From IMG/VR virus record IMGVR_UViG_3300035179_000030, positions 1 to 39,037 of that record: 39,037 nt of DNA; one strand, given 5' to 3'. The stretch comes from a virus. Positions 28,801 to 36,440 of the stretch are shown piece by piece. The notes under the pieces were generated by a model that was not told where the DNA came from, ran no database searches, and saw only the letters and a program-made list of their open reading frames with translations. How positions within the stretch are numbered: position 1 is the first letter of the stretch; every line of letters starts with the position of its first letter. Position numbers and translations under genes: made by a program.

Positions 28801-29745
28801 TGAGGCTGCGAGTTCCGTATCCCGCGCCCCGTGCGCGTCCATCTGGCCGTGGGGGCCCCACCCGCCGCTTATCTTGTTGTAACGGAAAACATACTTGGCG
28901 CAGTCCTGACCTTCGACCGATTGCTTAATGCCGTAGAATTCGTTGTCCTCGATGAAAATGGCATCGGGTGTCCCCCACGCCGGATAACTCGCCGGCCAGG
29001 TATAGGGATATTCGCCCTTGACCGCAACCCCATAGCCGCCTGAGCCATAACTCGACGTGAGGATGCACCATTGGAACGTGTTTTTCCACACGACCCCGCT
29101 ATCGCAATCGTCTATGGCCAGGAGGACGGTTGACTTTTTCTCGACAAAGCAGTGATGGAAACTGAGCGTGTGATGAGAGTTTATGCGGATGCCATAGCCG
29201 GACGAGGTGAAGATCCCCGGTCCGCTAGCCCGGAATCCGCTGACCTCGAGTGCGTAGGTCGGTGTCGCGTGAGATGGATTCCAATAGAAGAAGGCCGAGG
29301 TCTGGTAGGACGATGCACTCACCGTCCCGTTGGCCAAGGCGGATCCACCCCCGGTATCGGTTATCGTTTCGTTGTTTTGGAAGGTACCGTTGATGTCGGA
29401 AAGATAGAGCGTTCCCGTCGTCCCAGCATCATCGTCGGCCCGGATAGTCGCCGTTGCCCCTGACGTTCCCCCCGTGAGTGTTCTATCGACGGTGAAGTTC
29501 ACGGTCTGTGCGTCATAGGCCAGCGTCCCCCCGATTTGATAGAGCATCGTGACGGCGGGGCCCTGCGCACGCAACGACACGCCGTCCTTGCCGATGACCG
29601 CCGCAGTCGAAGCTTCGACTACGTTCCATTCCCCGCGCCGCCCGGACTCCCCGGCCGGGAGAACGACGACATCGTTGGCGGATGCCGAGGCGAACGCCGC
29701 CCTGACATCTGCGGGTGATAGGCTATTTGCGATATATTCAGCCAT
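25894..29745 (-). CDS. Giant tail-tip protein: beta-helix, carbohydrate-binding-like and hub parts
   Basis: A 1283-residue protein. Residues 1-75 begin like a right-handed beta-helix (ASANDVVVLPAGESGRRGEW). Residues ~78-145 and ~436-500 are two copies of a module with GGTSGA…AGTTG…GTFQNNETITD, on either side of a beta-helix region (150-430). A Pro-rich hinge (528-545) follows. Residues ~663-820 are a carbohydrate-binding-like beta sandwich closely similar to the one in the next protein upstream. Residues 820-1283 look like a tail hub (DFRELLNKWKRSNAFQIFQS; NAQAEVVAVKNM). Host recognition and adsorption are inferred. The start overlaps the upstream stop as TAATG. Confidence 0.75.
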   Translation of the reverse strand: MAEYIANSLSPADVRAAFASASANDVVVLPAGESGRRGEWNVVEASTAAVIGKDGVSLRAQGPAVTMLYQIGGTLAYDAQTVNFTVDRTLTGGTSGATATIRADDDAGTTGTLYLSDINGTFQNNETITDTGGGSALANGTVSASSYQTSAFFYWNPSHATPTYALEVSGFRASGPGIFTSSGYGIRINSHHTLSFHHCFVEKKSTVLLAIDDCDSGVVWKNTFQWCILTSSYGSGGYGVAVKGEYPYTWPASYPAWGTPDAIFIEDNEFYGIKQSVEGQDCAKYVFRYNKISGGWGPHGQMDAHGARDTELAASSTLHVEDYGNDITLSTVNLSTFYPNACAGSAIRGGHAALWNNKFHSWGNSNPTMCVRINSTDITAHTAPAYTYPADYYIDWQPRDYWAWGNTYDGTAVSITEYGTSSFYDENRLSGQLPFDTQTANFTLNDKVTGGTSGAYGYLTKQTDAGTTGILWLRNVVGTFQNNETITDQHTGSALVNSLTGLQDAYYDYKNSAPPGYMPYTYPHPLRGGNPPAPPPGPVVPPITKLLTSDIGKNIILDWELARKLESETWTSAGSGAYYLSFTDGEVTRVVVNGAAYTEKFTVAEVQATVSTFFYDLTTSRLYVKTADADIPSTGTPKKYCFMAYFWKGISNTGVTLARETEILVDGKVDLWSDAATLKNWTKSTTGTGSLAREATSVYDIDSAYSAKLSAGSGTAAIYQDIVTRPSAWQRVRFKYAGSDTEGHLYLQIKNSGSNVYLDDEGNWNASGSITLPASTDWLEYELRFQAHASYSAYRITLTTNVVDQIYYVDYIEWKRIYEPKFYDPFLRYDSIPSLSMSVGTWHEPEEQVSFGTVGFANDGFWWQKKDTYIWSNKAMEFRIGETDFDYDEYVPIFFGQSRRPEWTMVGFQVDTKDIRVSLINNCGDIARFDSTTYPNCEDAWKNRGVPILLGNVENITPPCCNTATYVYKVTQTVFGGVTYPQYELTHVYKDGVLQTITTHYTQDLNAGTFTMVSNPGTSVITCDAKGLKVDFEETNYAYSIAHFLYFFLKRVNGIPESKINLKSFLELYDKRTIEAREYITDDVDFRELLNKWKRSNAFQIFQSCEGEWFARALVSTLAGNELEFRNPDFLAFNSWEDTDQIYKYIEIKKDQDPTTGEWEVCVNDTTADPNLNRAQWEHGEQRTLSVETSVKSDYQGNAVANAYGNMLNYPLPMIRAVLPARGLLLNPTDKIIVSYAVEMSDGTVVTIFDTQAFIVLAITKDFQNAQAEVVAVKNMSYLSWEV

Positions 29746-30983
29746 TACCGCAACTCCTCGAGGCTCATGTGGATGGTGAACCTGTTTTGATATTCCGGCG
29801 TCACCCCAAGCGGGTCTGAAAATCGCACGTAGGCCGTACTCCCCATCGGGTCGCCCAGGTCTTGAATAAAAAACCAGCCCTTAGCCTGGCCCATCGCCTC
29901 GAATAGCGCCGTGAATTTCAAGTAGTCCTCGAGCTCTACACGCTCGAAGGTGTATTCAAACATCCTGAACCGTTCCAATTCTATCGAGCTGACCTGCCCG
30001 CCCTCGGAACTTGAGATGACCGACTGATCGGCCTTAGCCCGTTCGCCCCCGCCGAGTATATAGTTTCTCTCCGGCTCAAAGATGCTACCGAAATAGAGAC
30101 GGCCTGTCTCCAAATAGCCGTCGGGATTCGCCGTGTCGGTTATCGCGTGCCTCAACCACTGTAATTCCTGGGTCGTTGTCAGAATGGCAGCGATAGTGTG
30201 TGCGTTGTATTGCAGAATATGATTATAGGTCGGCGATGTCCATACATCGGAAGCATTGAGTTCGAGCTTAATTGTCGCCGCCGACGTGAAATTATTATTG
30301 CGGTTGACAAACGCCTTGATCCCCGGTGTCGAATGGCCGCGGTCAACCTTCAACCATTGCTGGACATCGATGGCCGTTGAGCGCCAGGTCTTCTTGTGCC
30401 AGCGGTGACGCGTATTCGAGGCCGGGAAATATGTCGCTTCGGTCAGCGCGGTGAGTGTCCCGATATCCCATTCATTCTCATAGAGCATCCCGCAACGGTT
30501 CTCCGCCGACAGAATCGAGATGCGATCATAGTAGAGTGAATTCGAGACCGAGGTTCCACGTCCGAGATAAAAAATATAGTTCTGATAAAGAGAGTAGGCA
30601 GTAAAGTAGAGTTGATATTTCCGCCATGCGGCATTGGAGTCCGGCAGGGTAATATCGGTCGCCCCACCTTGCCAAGTACCGTCGGATTTTAAGTAAACAT
30701 TCGTGGCGCTGTCCTTGAGCCAGAACTTCCCGGTCTTCCCGGCGGCCGTCGCATACCAGATAGTAATCCGATACTTTCGGTTCGGAACAAGCCCAATTGC
30801 CTGGTAAATATAAGCGGCTGAGTCCGATCCGTCGATGGCCATGCGGCAACAGTAATCGCCCTCGATTTGCGAGATGCCGTCGCGGTTGACCGTCGATGTG
30901 CCGCTTATCGACTCCGACCAATATTCAAGATTCGTCGCGCTCGACCAGATATTCAATCCGCCGTCTTTTAGTATCTCGCCCAT
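29745..30983 (-). CDS. Distal tail-type protein with N-terminal carbohydrate-binding-like domain
   Basis: A 412-residue protein after the tape-measure gene, where the distal tail protein is usually encoded. Residues 1-160 are a beta-sandwich domain (DGGLNIWSSATNLEYWSES, then YIYQAIGLVPNRKYRITIWY and NVYLKSDGTWQGGATDITLP), the same fold as residues 663-820 of the neighbouring giant protein. Residues ~165-412 are the structural part, ending SFEELR-like FTIHMSLEELR; the LGGGERAKADQSVISSSEGG and LEDYLKFTALFEAMGQAKGW stretches are typical of ring-forming tail proteins. It probably forms the ring that joins tube and tip. Confidence 0.65.
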   Translation of the reverse strand: MGEILKDGGLNIWSSATNLEYWSESISGTSTVNRDGISQIEGDYCCRMAIDGSDSAAYIYQAIGLVPNRKYRITIWYATAAGKTGKFWLKDSATNVYLKSDGTWQGGATDITLPDSNAAWRKYQLYFTAYSLYQNYIFYLGRGTSVSNSLYYDRISILSAENRCGMLYENEWDIGTLTALTEATYFPASNTRHRWHKKTWRSTAIDVQQWLKVDRGHSTPGIKAFVNRNNNFTSAATIKLELNASDVWTSPTYNHILQYNAHTIAAILTTTQELQWLRHAITDTANPDGYLETGRLYFGSIFEPERNYILGGGERAKADQSVISSSEGGQVSSIELERFRMFEYTFERVELEDYLKFTALFEAMGQAKGWFFIQDLGDPMGSTAYVRFSDPLGVTPEYQNRFTIHMSLEELR

Positions 30984-30990
30984 ATTTGCC

Positions 30991-33381
30991 TCAGTTGTTT
31001 ATGATTCCCCGTTGGTGAATTTTCAGCGCACCATCCCGCGAGAGTTCGGGCATATATCGCGCAATGGCCATCGCCACTTGCCGACCATCGAGGTTAATGA
31101 CAATGGGGGCCGCCCGCATGTTGATGTTCGGCGTGATCGTTATCCGTTCGGTCCCCCTCTCCCCTGCCATGAACAGAGTCGGTCGACTGACGGTCGTGTC
31201 GAGTCCGTGCTGGCCGAACTTGATTTTTTTGAGGAGCGATGTATATTCCACGATCTTGTCCAGACGCGGGATCATCTGATCGCGGGTTAGGTCGAGCGAT
31301 CCTTTGAGTGCGTCAAATTTCTCAACCATTGGCGCTTTTACAAAGACCTCAAGTTGTGCGGTGATTCCTCCGATCGTCCAATTCAAAAGGTTGGTGGTAT
31401 TCTCCCAGATGAGCTTGAGCCAATAGGTAATATCCGAGGTTTTTCCTCCGCCCGAAATTTTATCCATTATGGCTCCGACTAACTTAAAAGCTGCATAGAG
31501 GGCAACAGCTAATGCCCCAACCATTGCCAGGGGGACTATCGCCGCCGCGAGTATCGTGGCCGCCGAAGCAACCGCCGTGGCTAAAGTCACAATGGCAGTG
31601 GCGATTCCAGTGGCTATCGAGGCAATGGCGGTACCAATGGCAGTAGCCAGGGTTGTTATAACCGTCCCGATGGTCGTGGCGACACTCGTAACGATACTGC
31701 CAATAGAAGTCATTGATCCAGATACGGCTGTTTCGGCTGATTTTCCAATACCCGAAAACAATGACTTGAACTGCCCGAGTACCGCATCGGCCGTCATCTC
31801 GCCAATCATGCGGAAGAAGGCTTTTTTTATATCGCCCCAAACGGCCTTGGCCGCATCCCCGAGCGTTTTCCATGATATCGGCCCGGAGAGAAACTTCTCC
31901 ACCGTATCCCCCAATCCCTTGGCGATATCGTTATAAAGGCCGTCGAAATAACTCTTTGTATCCGTCGTAGCCTTTTTGGTTTCATCTGGTATTTTAGGCA
32001 TCTCGTTATAGGCGAGATCATCAACGGTTGCCGAAACTTTATCCAATGCGTCTTTCAAATCTCGGCATGCCGGGAGTACTGTAGGAATCGCCGTCTCGCT
32101 GAAATATACGAGTTCTTTGTTCAAGTAATCCTGAAGGCTGAGTCCGGCGTTGATTATGGCGGGGTCAAGTTGATTTTTTATTACGTCAGTCAAAGTCCTC
32201 GTCTCTGTTGTCGCGGGTGTAAGTTTTTCCGGCTTGAATTGTTCAAAATATTTCTCAAGGTTTGGTTTGGCGGCGACCATCGCATCGTCGAGGTCTTTCA
32301 TCTTATCGGTATAGGCTTTCCAATTCTCTGGACCCTTTTCACTTTCCTTCCTCAAATTTTCAAGTGGGATTTTCAAATAGGTCAGAGAATCCCTGAAATC
32401 CTCACAAGCCTTTTTGAACGGCTCCGACTTTTCCTCGACCCATCCCATCGTCTCGTCATAGAACTTTTTCCCCGCCTTGTTGTAAGTCGGTAATTTGTCG
32501 AGGATATCAAAGACTGTTTTGGCGGCCGTATAGAGGCCCTCGAATATTTTGATGAGTGCGCTAATCGCCTTAGCCGCATCATCGACCCATTCCTTGAGCT
32601 TTCCGCTTTCGATCAGATCGACGATCCCGGTTTTGATCTTGCCGATGAGGTCTTTTATGGTCTGGTTTTCCGTGACAGCTTTCCCGACCGCCTCCTTAAC
32701 CTCATCCCACATATTACCAAGTTGCTTGAGTGAGCCGCCGAAAGTATCCGTCTCGGATTTGGCGCGGCCATACCACTGAGCCAAAGTCTCCATGACGAGC
32801 GCGTGTTTTTCTTCCTCGGTCTTACAATCTTTGAGCTTCGGGATATACCGCCCCATCATGTCGTAGTTGCCTTCCATCGCCTTGGCAACATTCCGGGCCG
32901 CGGTTTCAAGATCAATCCCAAAGACTGTGGCCATGCCCGCCGCACCTTCCGTGGCCTTTTTGAGTCCTTGCTCATCGAGGTCGGTTAATTGAGTGAGGAG
33001 CGCCATTGCAGATAGGGCCGCTTCATCGGTCTGGGTCGTCTGGTTTTGGATTTCCTTAGAAAAGGACACAAGGCCAGGGAGCATGGCGTCAACAGAGCGA
33101 CCCGTCGTCGAAAGCGCAGATTCCAATGCTCTCGTCGCCGTTTCCGATGCTATCGCCGCACCGACTGAACTCTTGAGTTCACCAACGAGAAATCTGATTC
33201 CCTTCTTCAGTGCGTCCGCCGCCAACTGGCCGGCGGCAAATTTCAACCATAGGCCGCTCAACTTTGGACTTACTTGCTCCTTGGCGGTAATGCCAAGGTC
33301 TTTAAGCGAACCGCCAAAGGCCTCGATCATGGCCTGTGCGTTTTTTTCGTCTACGCTGATTATGAACTTTATATCCGCCAT
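30991..33381 (-). CDS. Tape-measure protein, 796 aa
   Basis: It has the hallmarks of a tail tape measure: largest helical protein of the tail operon, directly after the G/GT chaperone gene, with an N-terminal region (ISVDEKNAQAMIEAFGGSLK; TEQ- and Lys-rich helices) and a strongly hydrophobic middle (residues ~555-655, IGTVITTLATAIGTAIASIA and further Ala/Ile/Thr repeats). The LTDLDEQGLKKATEGAAGMA, then FGIDLETAARNVAKAMEGNY part is the conserved tape-measure core domain. It sets tail length and likely is ejected into the cell. The start at 33381 has AAGGGAAG, one base after the GT frame ends. Confidence 0.92.
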   Translation of the reverse strand: MADIKFIISVDEKNAQAMIEAFGGSLKDLGITAKEQVSPKLSGLWLKFAAGQLAADALKKGIRFLVGELKSSVGAAIASETATRALESALSTTGRSVDAMLPGLVSFSKEIQNQTTQTDEAALSAMALLTQLTDLDEQGLKKATEGAAGMATVFGIDLETAARNVAKAMEGNYDMMGRYIPKLKDCKTEEEKHALVMETLAQWYGRAKSETDTFGGSLKQLGNMWDEVKEAVGKAVTENQTIKDLIGKIKTGIVDLIESGKLKEWVDDAAKAISALIKIFEGLYTAAKTVFDILDKLPTYNKAGKKFYDETMGWVEEKSEPFKKACEDFRDSLTYLKIPLENLRKESEKGPENWKAYTDKMKDLDDAMVAAKPNLEKYFEQFKPEKLTPATTETRTLTDVIKNQLDPAIINAGLSLQDYLNKELVYFSETAIPTVLPACRDLKDALDKVSATVDDLAYNEMPKIPDETKKATTDTKSYFDGLYNDIAKGLGDTVEKFLSGPISWKTLGDAAKAVWGDIKKAFFRMIGEMTADAVLGQFKSLFSGIGKSAETAVSGSMTSIGSIVTSVATTIGTVITTLATAIGTAIASIATGIATAIVTLATAVASAATILAAAIVPLAMVGALAVALYAAFKLVGAIMDKISGGGKTSDITYWLKLIWENTTNLLNWTIGGITAQLEVFVKAPMVEKFDALKGSLDLTRDQMIPRLDKIVEYTSLLKKIKFGQHGLDTTVSRPTLFMAGERGTERITITPNINMRAAPIVINLDGRQVAMAIARYMPELSRDGALKIHQRGIINN

Positions 33382-33382
33382 A

Positions 33383-34023
33383 TCACTTCCCTTTTCTTGC
33401 CTCTTCCTCGCTCATCTTCATGGCCATCGCGTGTATCGCCGATAACTTCGCCAGGAATACGCGCCGCCACTCTTGGGGAATATTGAGTCTCTCCATGAGC
33501 ATCGGCATCATCCCGAAGTCCTTAACGAATCCCGTCGCATTCTCGGCATAGAAGTTAAGAGCCGTCCGGTCATCCTCCTCCAGCGGCGGCGGATTCTGCG
33601 CCTTGTGAGGGCCATGTCCTATCTCGCCCTCCGCCGCCTTCCCGCCCCAGTCTTCATACCAGGCGAGATAGCCCTTCAGTTTCCCAGGAAGTTGTCGATG
33701 TCGGCGGCGAACTTGATGATGACTTCCGCCATATACAAAGGTTCTTTCCGATCCGGCTGTTCAGTTTGGAGTTCCAGCCGAATCAGGTGCCAAAGATAGC
33801 GCCGCTTGTTCTCCTCATCGCATGGAATGGCCACACCTTCCGATTCCAGGTTCCATGCGACGATGAACGAGCCGATGGCCTCGAGTTGCGTCATCACATC
33901 CTGCCCCTCCGGGAACTTGAAGTCTGAAGGGATGGGCATAATCCTGAGCTTGACTTCTCCTACTCGACTATCAACAGGCTGTAGCGTCAGCCACGCACCC
34001 GCGTTAATCTTTCCGATTTCCAT
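33383..34023 (-). CDS. Tail assembly chaperone G-T fusion made by -1 frameshift, 213 aa
   Basis: The first 115 codons are the G protein (MEIGKINAGAWLTLQPVDSR). At GGGAAAC (33685-33679) a -1 slip avoids the G stop at 33676 and continues for 98 codons (LKGYLAWYEDWGGKAAEGEI … MERLNIPQEWRRVFLAKLSA) to the TGA at 33385-33383, one base before the tape-measure start. This mirrors lambda gpG/gpGT, which binds the tape measure during tail assembly. The T part has no start of its own and cannot be read otherwise. Expected output is mostly G with a small GT fraction. Confidence 0.88.
33676..34023 (-). CDS. Tail assembly chaperone G, 115 aa
   Basis: Zero-frame product of the chaperone gene, with AAGGAGA seven bases before the ATG. 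It is small, acidic in the middle and helical in its second half (DEENKRRYLWHLIRLELQTE), consistent with lambda gpG-like proteins. It shares its N-terminus with the frameshifted G-T product and stops at TGA just past the slippery heptamer. It is preceded by a hairpin that separates it from the tail-tube gene. Confidence 0.85.
   Translation of the reverse strand: MEIGKINAGAWLTLQPVDSRVGEVKLRIMPIPSDFKFPEGQDVMTQLEAIGSFIVAWNLESEGVAIPCDEENKRRYLWHLIRLELQTEQPDRKEPLYMAEVIIKFAADIDNFLGN
33679..33685 (-). promoter_or_regulatory. -1 frameshift slippery heptamer GGGAAAC
   Basis: The transcribed strand reads CT-G-GGA-AAC-TGA, so the heptamer G-GGA-AAC is in the exact X-XXY-YYZ register just before the G stop. 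The frame entered by a -1 slip stays open for 98 codons to the tape-measure gene. Lambda uses GGGAAAG in the same place. Confidence 0.88.
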
Positions 34024-34045
34024 TCGCTTCTCCTTGAACGAGATG

Positions 34046-34067
34046 TAAAAGAACTCGCAAGAGTTCT
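34046..34067 (-). terminator. Terminator-like hairpin after tail-tube gene
   Basis: A 7-bp stem (AGAACTC at 34050-34056 with GAGTTCT at 34061-34067) with a 4-base loop is followed on the minus strand by TTT. It lies ten bases past the tail-tube stop and upstream of the chaperone gene. Partial termination here would give high tube and low chaperone/tape-measure message, as the protein ratio requires. Confidence 0.6.
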
Positions 34068-34076
34068 CGTTCTCGG

Positions 34077-35123
34077 TTACGCGAGGTAGTCTGTCGTCTG
34101 AATGTTGATGACCTCCAGGTACGGCCGGGCGTAACTCATCCCGGTCGGGGCCGCCGATGCCTGCTCTATCTCGAACGTCAGTTCGTTCTTGATGATGCCG
34201 TCGAGCTTCATGTCCGGGGGACCGGCGAACCGAATCCTCGGCAGATACAGGGCAAACGTGTAATAGTAAGTAGCGTTGAGTAGTGACCCCGTGAACACAA
34301 GCGATGCCTTCTGTGCCGTGAGCGCCTTGAATGAAGTAAAGTAGGCCGCGTTGGTATCACTCGCACGCGGGAGGGTAATCTTCAGCGTGCACTTCGGGAA
34401 CTCGCCTTCCTTCGGCAGGATGATGTTCGTCGCCCCGGCGACATGGACGCTGTCGATAGACCGCTCAAGGTTAATCTCAAAGTCAGAGATATCCACCTTG
34501 TCGGTCGGATCGGCAAGCGCACCAGCGCCTGAGTTCATCAGGAATAGACCGTGCGTAAGGTGAACGAACTTCCCGCGTTCTGCATACGTCAAAGCATCCA
34601 CCTGAGTCGCCCCGTTGACCCCCGAGTCATCGATGAGGGTGTTGCCACGCAATGTGAGCCCCGCCGCGATCTGCGCCCCACTCAATTTGAGGTTGAGCTT
34701 GTAGGGCATGGCAGATGCGACTTCCCAAATCTTCCCAGGCCGTTCCTCGCAGTAGGTAAAGAAGTGCGTCACCGAATCGGCCCACTGGAATACGTGCTTG
34801 TAGGCCGGACCCGCGCCTTGGATCGTGGGAATACCCGCTGTGCCGAACAACGCCGCGAGCCAGCGCCCCCATGCGCCCAACTCGTACTGCAAGTTGAGCG
34901 GGGACGTAAACTCGGGCGCCTCGTTGATGCCGAGCATCCCGTCCATCGGCATGATCTGATCGACAGCGGGGTACTGTTCATACTTCTGATTAAGCGCCAG
35001 GCCGCTGTCGCCCATCATCAGGATGCCATCCGTATTGCCCAGGGCGACGGCCGTGCCCCAGGTTGTGCCGCGCTTTGTACCGGCGGCGTAGTACCGCTTT
35101 GAAGGATAGGTTGGTGTGGGCAT
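34077..35123 (-). CDS. Major tail (tube) protein, 348 aa
   Basis: A beta-rich protein in the tube position: after the connector genes and before the G/GT chaperone. Features include an N-terminal arm (MPTPTYPSKRYYAAGTKRGT), long loops rich in Gly and Pro, and a conserved last third (FEINLERSIDSVHVAGATN; FPKCTLKITLPRASDTNAA; LYLPRIRFAGPPDMKLDGII) typical of phage tube proteins, which polymerise into hexameric rings. The start has GGAGGAG. A hairpin follows the stop. No Ig-like extension is obvious. Confidence 0.8.
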   Translation of the reverse strand: MPTPTYPSKRYYAAGTKRGTTWGTAVALGNTDGILMMGDSGLALNQKYEQYPAVDQIMPMDGMLGINEAPEFTSPLNLQYELGAWGRWLAALFGTAGIPTIQGAGPAYKHVFQWADSVTHFFTYCEERPGKIWEVASAMPYKLNLKLSGAQIAAGLTLRGNTLIDDSGVNGATQVDALTYAERGKFVHLTHGLFLMNSGAGALADPTDKVDISDFEINLERSIDSVHVAGATNIILPKEGEFPKCTLKITLPRASDTNAAYFTSFKALTAQKASLVFTGSLLNATYYYTFALYLPRIRFAGPPDMKLDGIIKNELTFEIEQASAAPTGMSYARPYLEVINIQTTDYLA

Positions 35124-35300
35124 TTATTCTCCTCCATCCTTGTCTTTGGCCTTGACATACTTGGCCGCCTTCTCCATAACCCAGTAGGCGACCACGTCCT
35201 CCCCGAAATCCGCGACGCTGTACTCCTTACCCTTCTCCAGCATCGGGCCGCGCCGGGGATAGCACGTGCCGACAAGCCATGTGAATTTTTTGTCTGTCAT
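35124..35300 (-). CDS. Small protein before the tail-tube gene, 58 aa
   Basis: The start MTDKKFTWLVGTCYP at 35300 follows AAGGAGG; a longer frame to 35405 lacks support. The middle is KGKEYSVADFGEDVVAYWVM, resembling the 'GKEYDV…VV..WV..GaA' pattern of small phage head-tail proteins that have an edge-strand fold. The C-terminus is acidic and Lys-rich (KAKDKDGGE). It ends directly before the tube gene start. Exact role unknown. Confidence 0.65.
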   Translation of the reverse strand: MTDKKFTWLVGTCYPRRGPMLEKGKEYSVADFGEDVVAYWVMEKAAKYVKAKDKDGGE

Positions 35301-35412
35301 GCAGACCTCCTTAAAAAATCGCTTGCTTTCCCCCGCCGAATTGCCCGAAAATAAAAATGGCCTTTTGGGTCGGGGTGTGTCGAACGCGCATCTTTGTTTA
35401 TCCAAAGGGTCA

Positions 35413-35436
35413 GGGGGAGGGTGCTAGCCCTCTCCC
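35413..35436 (-). terminator. Hairpin in the 156-base gap before the tube module
   Basis: Within the gap 35301-35456 the sequence GGGAGAGGG-loop-CCCTCCCCC forms a GC-rich hairpin with one mismatch and a 6-base loop. It lies 20 bases past the stop of the tail-terminator-like gene. No T-run follows on the minus strand. The rest of the gap holds the AAGGAGG ribosome site of the next gene and no convincing frame. Confidence 0.4.
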
Positions 35437-35456
35437 ATTCCCTCTTTTTACTTCAT

Positions 35457-35927
35457 CTAAATCTCTCCAAACTCGCCGTAGACCTGGAACCTGACCCGCT
35501 GAGAGAAGTATCCAAAGAATCCGACGCCCTCAAATTCATATTCAATGTCCGGCGGTGCCTCAATTCTCATGTCGCTGGCCAAATTAATAAGAGATCCAGC
35601 GCCCATTCCCGGCTTGAAATCCTCGTTTATGGCCTTGCGCACATCGCGCAGCGCATTCTCGATCTTGGTCACAACATCCGATGCGTCCTGCACCTTGCCG
35701 ACAATGGCGATGTAGAATGACTCGGCGTTCTGCTGGTCGGAGTAGAGCTCTATCTCGCCGCCGGATTCTGACAGCACTTGATAGACGGGATAACCTTGAG
35801 GCTCGGCGACAAAGCCTTTGGACACATGCGCGGGCGTATAGAAATAGCTTGCCCCGGCGGTTATCGCCTTGAGCACGGTGACTACCCGCTCAATCACCTG
35901 AAGTCGCAGGGAGGCGGTTGGGAGCAT
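35457..35927 (-). CDS. Putative tail terminator / tail completion protein, 156 aa
   Basis: Small alpha/beta protein in the usual place of the tail terminator, after the HK97 gp10-like protein. The N-terminal helix LRLQVIERVVTVLKAITAGA starts a pattern (helix, ASYFYTPAHVSKGFV, then PVYQVLSESGGEIELY and a helical IENALRDVRKAINEDF) typical of minor tail U-type proteins that cap the tube. The C-terminal strands end FSQRVRFQVYGEFGEI. The call is by position and fold-like pattern. Confidence 0.7.
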   Translation of the reverse strand: MLPTASLRLQVIERVVTVLKAITAGASYFYTPAHVSKGFVAEPQGYPVYQVLSESGGEIELYSDQQNAESFYIAIVGKVQDASDVVTKIENALRDVRKAINEDFKPGMGAGSLINLASDMRIEAPPDIEYEFEGVGFFGYFSQRVRFQVYGEFGEI

Positions 35928-35930
35928 CGC

Positions 35931-36440
35931 TTAATCCTCTCTCTCCGGGTAATCCATCTCGCGGAGCAGGTTCTTGGGCGAGAGCGCCTGCATGAAGTAG
36001 CCCTCGGATTCCTGGATAGAACGCGAGAGCCAATGGCGGGCAGGAATGGTAACCTGCTTCACCTTGACCCATCGCTTTGCCGACTTGCCCCGCCAGGGTC
36101 CGACGCCGCTAATGGGGAAACACAGATAAGGGAACCGCTTCGCCCGGATCGTGGCGCCGAACTCATGGACGCTGGCATAGATGACCTGGGTACGCCCAAC
36201 AAGGTTCCCCGTGCCGATGCCGACCTCAAAGAACCCCTTGGTTGTCTCTTTGACCTGGCCGCCGATATTGCGCTTCAGGTGCCCCGTCTGCACGCGTAGG
36301 ATGCTGTTGGTGACGTTTTGTTGGGCACGCCTCACGGTTGAGGCCATCGCCGCCGTGAGCGCCTTTTTGGTAGCGCCCTCCATGCGGAAAAGCGCTTGCA
36401 TCTTTTTGTCAGCGCCAGAGAAATCAGCCTTTATGGTCAA
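35931..36440 (-). CDS. HK97 gp10-like neck/tail completion protein, 169 aa
   Basis: The start is TTG at 36440, overlapping the connector stop as TTGA, with GGAGG eight bases upstream. The protein shows the gp10 layout: ALTAAMASTVRRAQQNVTNS (N-terminal helix), the RVQTGHLKRNIGG segment (the conserved 'TG.L..si' region), YASVHEFGATIRAKRFPYL (the 'hEFGt..m.arPfl' block) and a C-terminal ARHWLSRSIQESEG. It has an insertion of ~30 residues between these blocks. It likely acts at the head-tail joint. Confidence 0.85.
   Translation of the reverse strand: MTIKADFSGADKKMQALFRMEGATKKALTAAMASTVRRAQQNVTNSILRVQTGHLKRNIGGQVKETTKGFFEVGIGTGNLVGRTQVIYASVHEFGATIRAKRFPYLCFPISGVGPWRGKSAKRWVKVKQVTIPARHWLSRSIQESEGYFMQALSPKNLLREMDYPERED

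Noticed and set aside
25894-29745. Diversity-generating retroelement acting on the tail gene
   Set aside because: No reverse transcriptase gene or template/variable repeat pair with adenine-specific changes was seen.
31484-31873. Minus-strand frame of 129 codons within the tape-measure gene
   Set aside because: It is an out-of-frame shadow of the Ala/Ile/Thr-rich hydrophobic segment, with no start signal.
35301-35456. A 27-codon frame (start near 35390) in the gap before the tube module
   Set aside because: No ribosome site, a very short product, and the gap is better explained by a hairpin and the next gene's leader.
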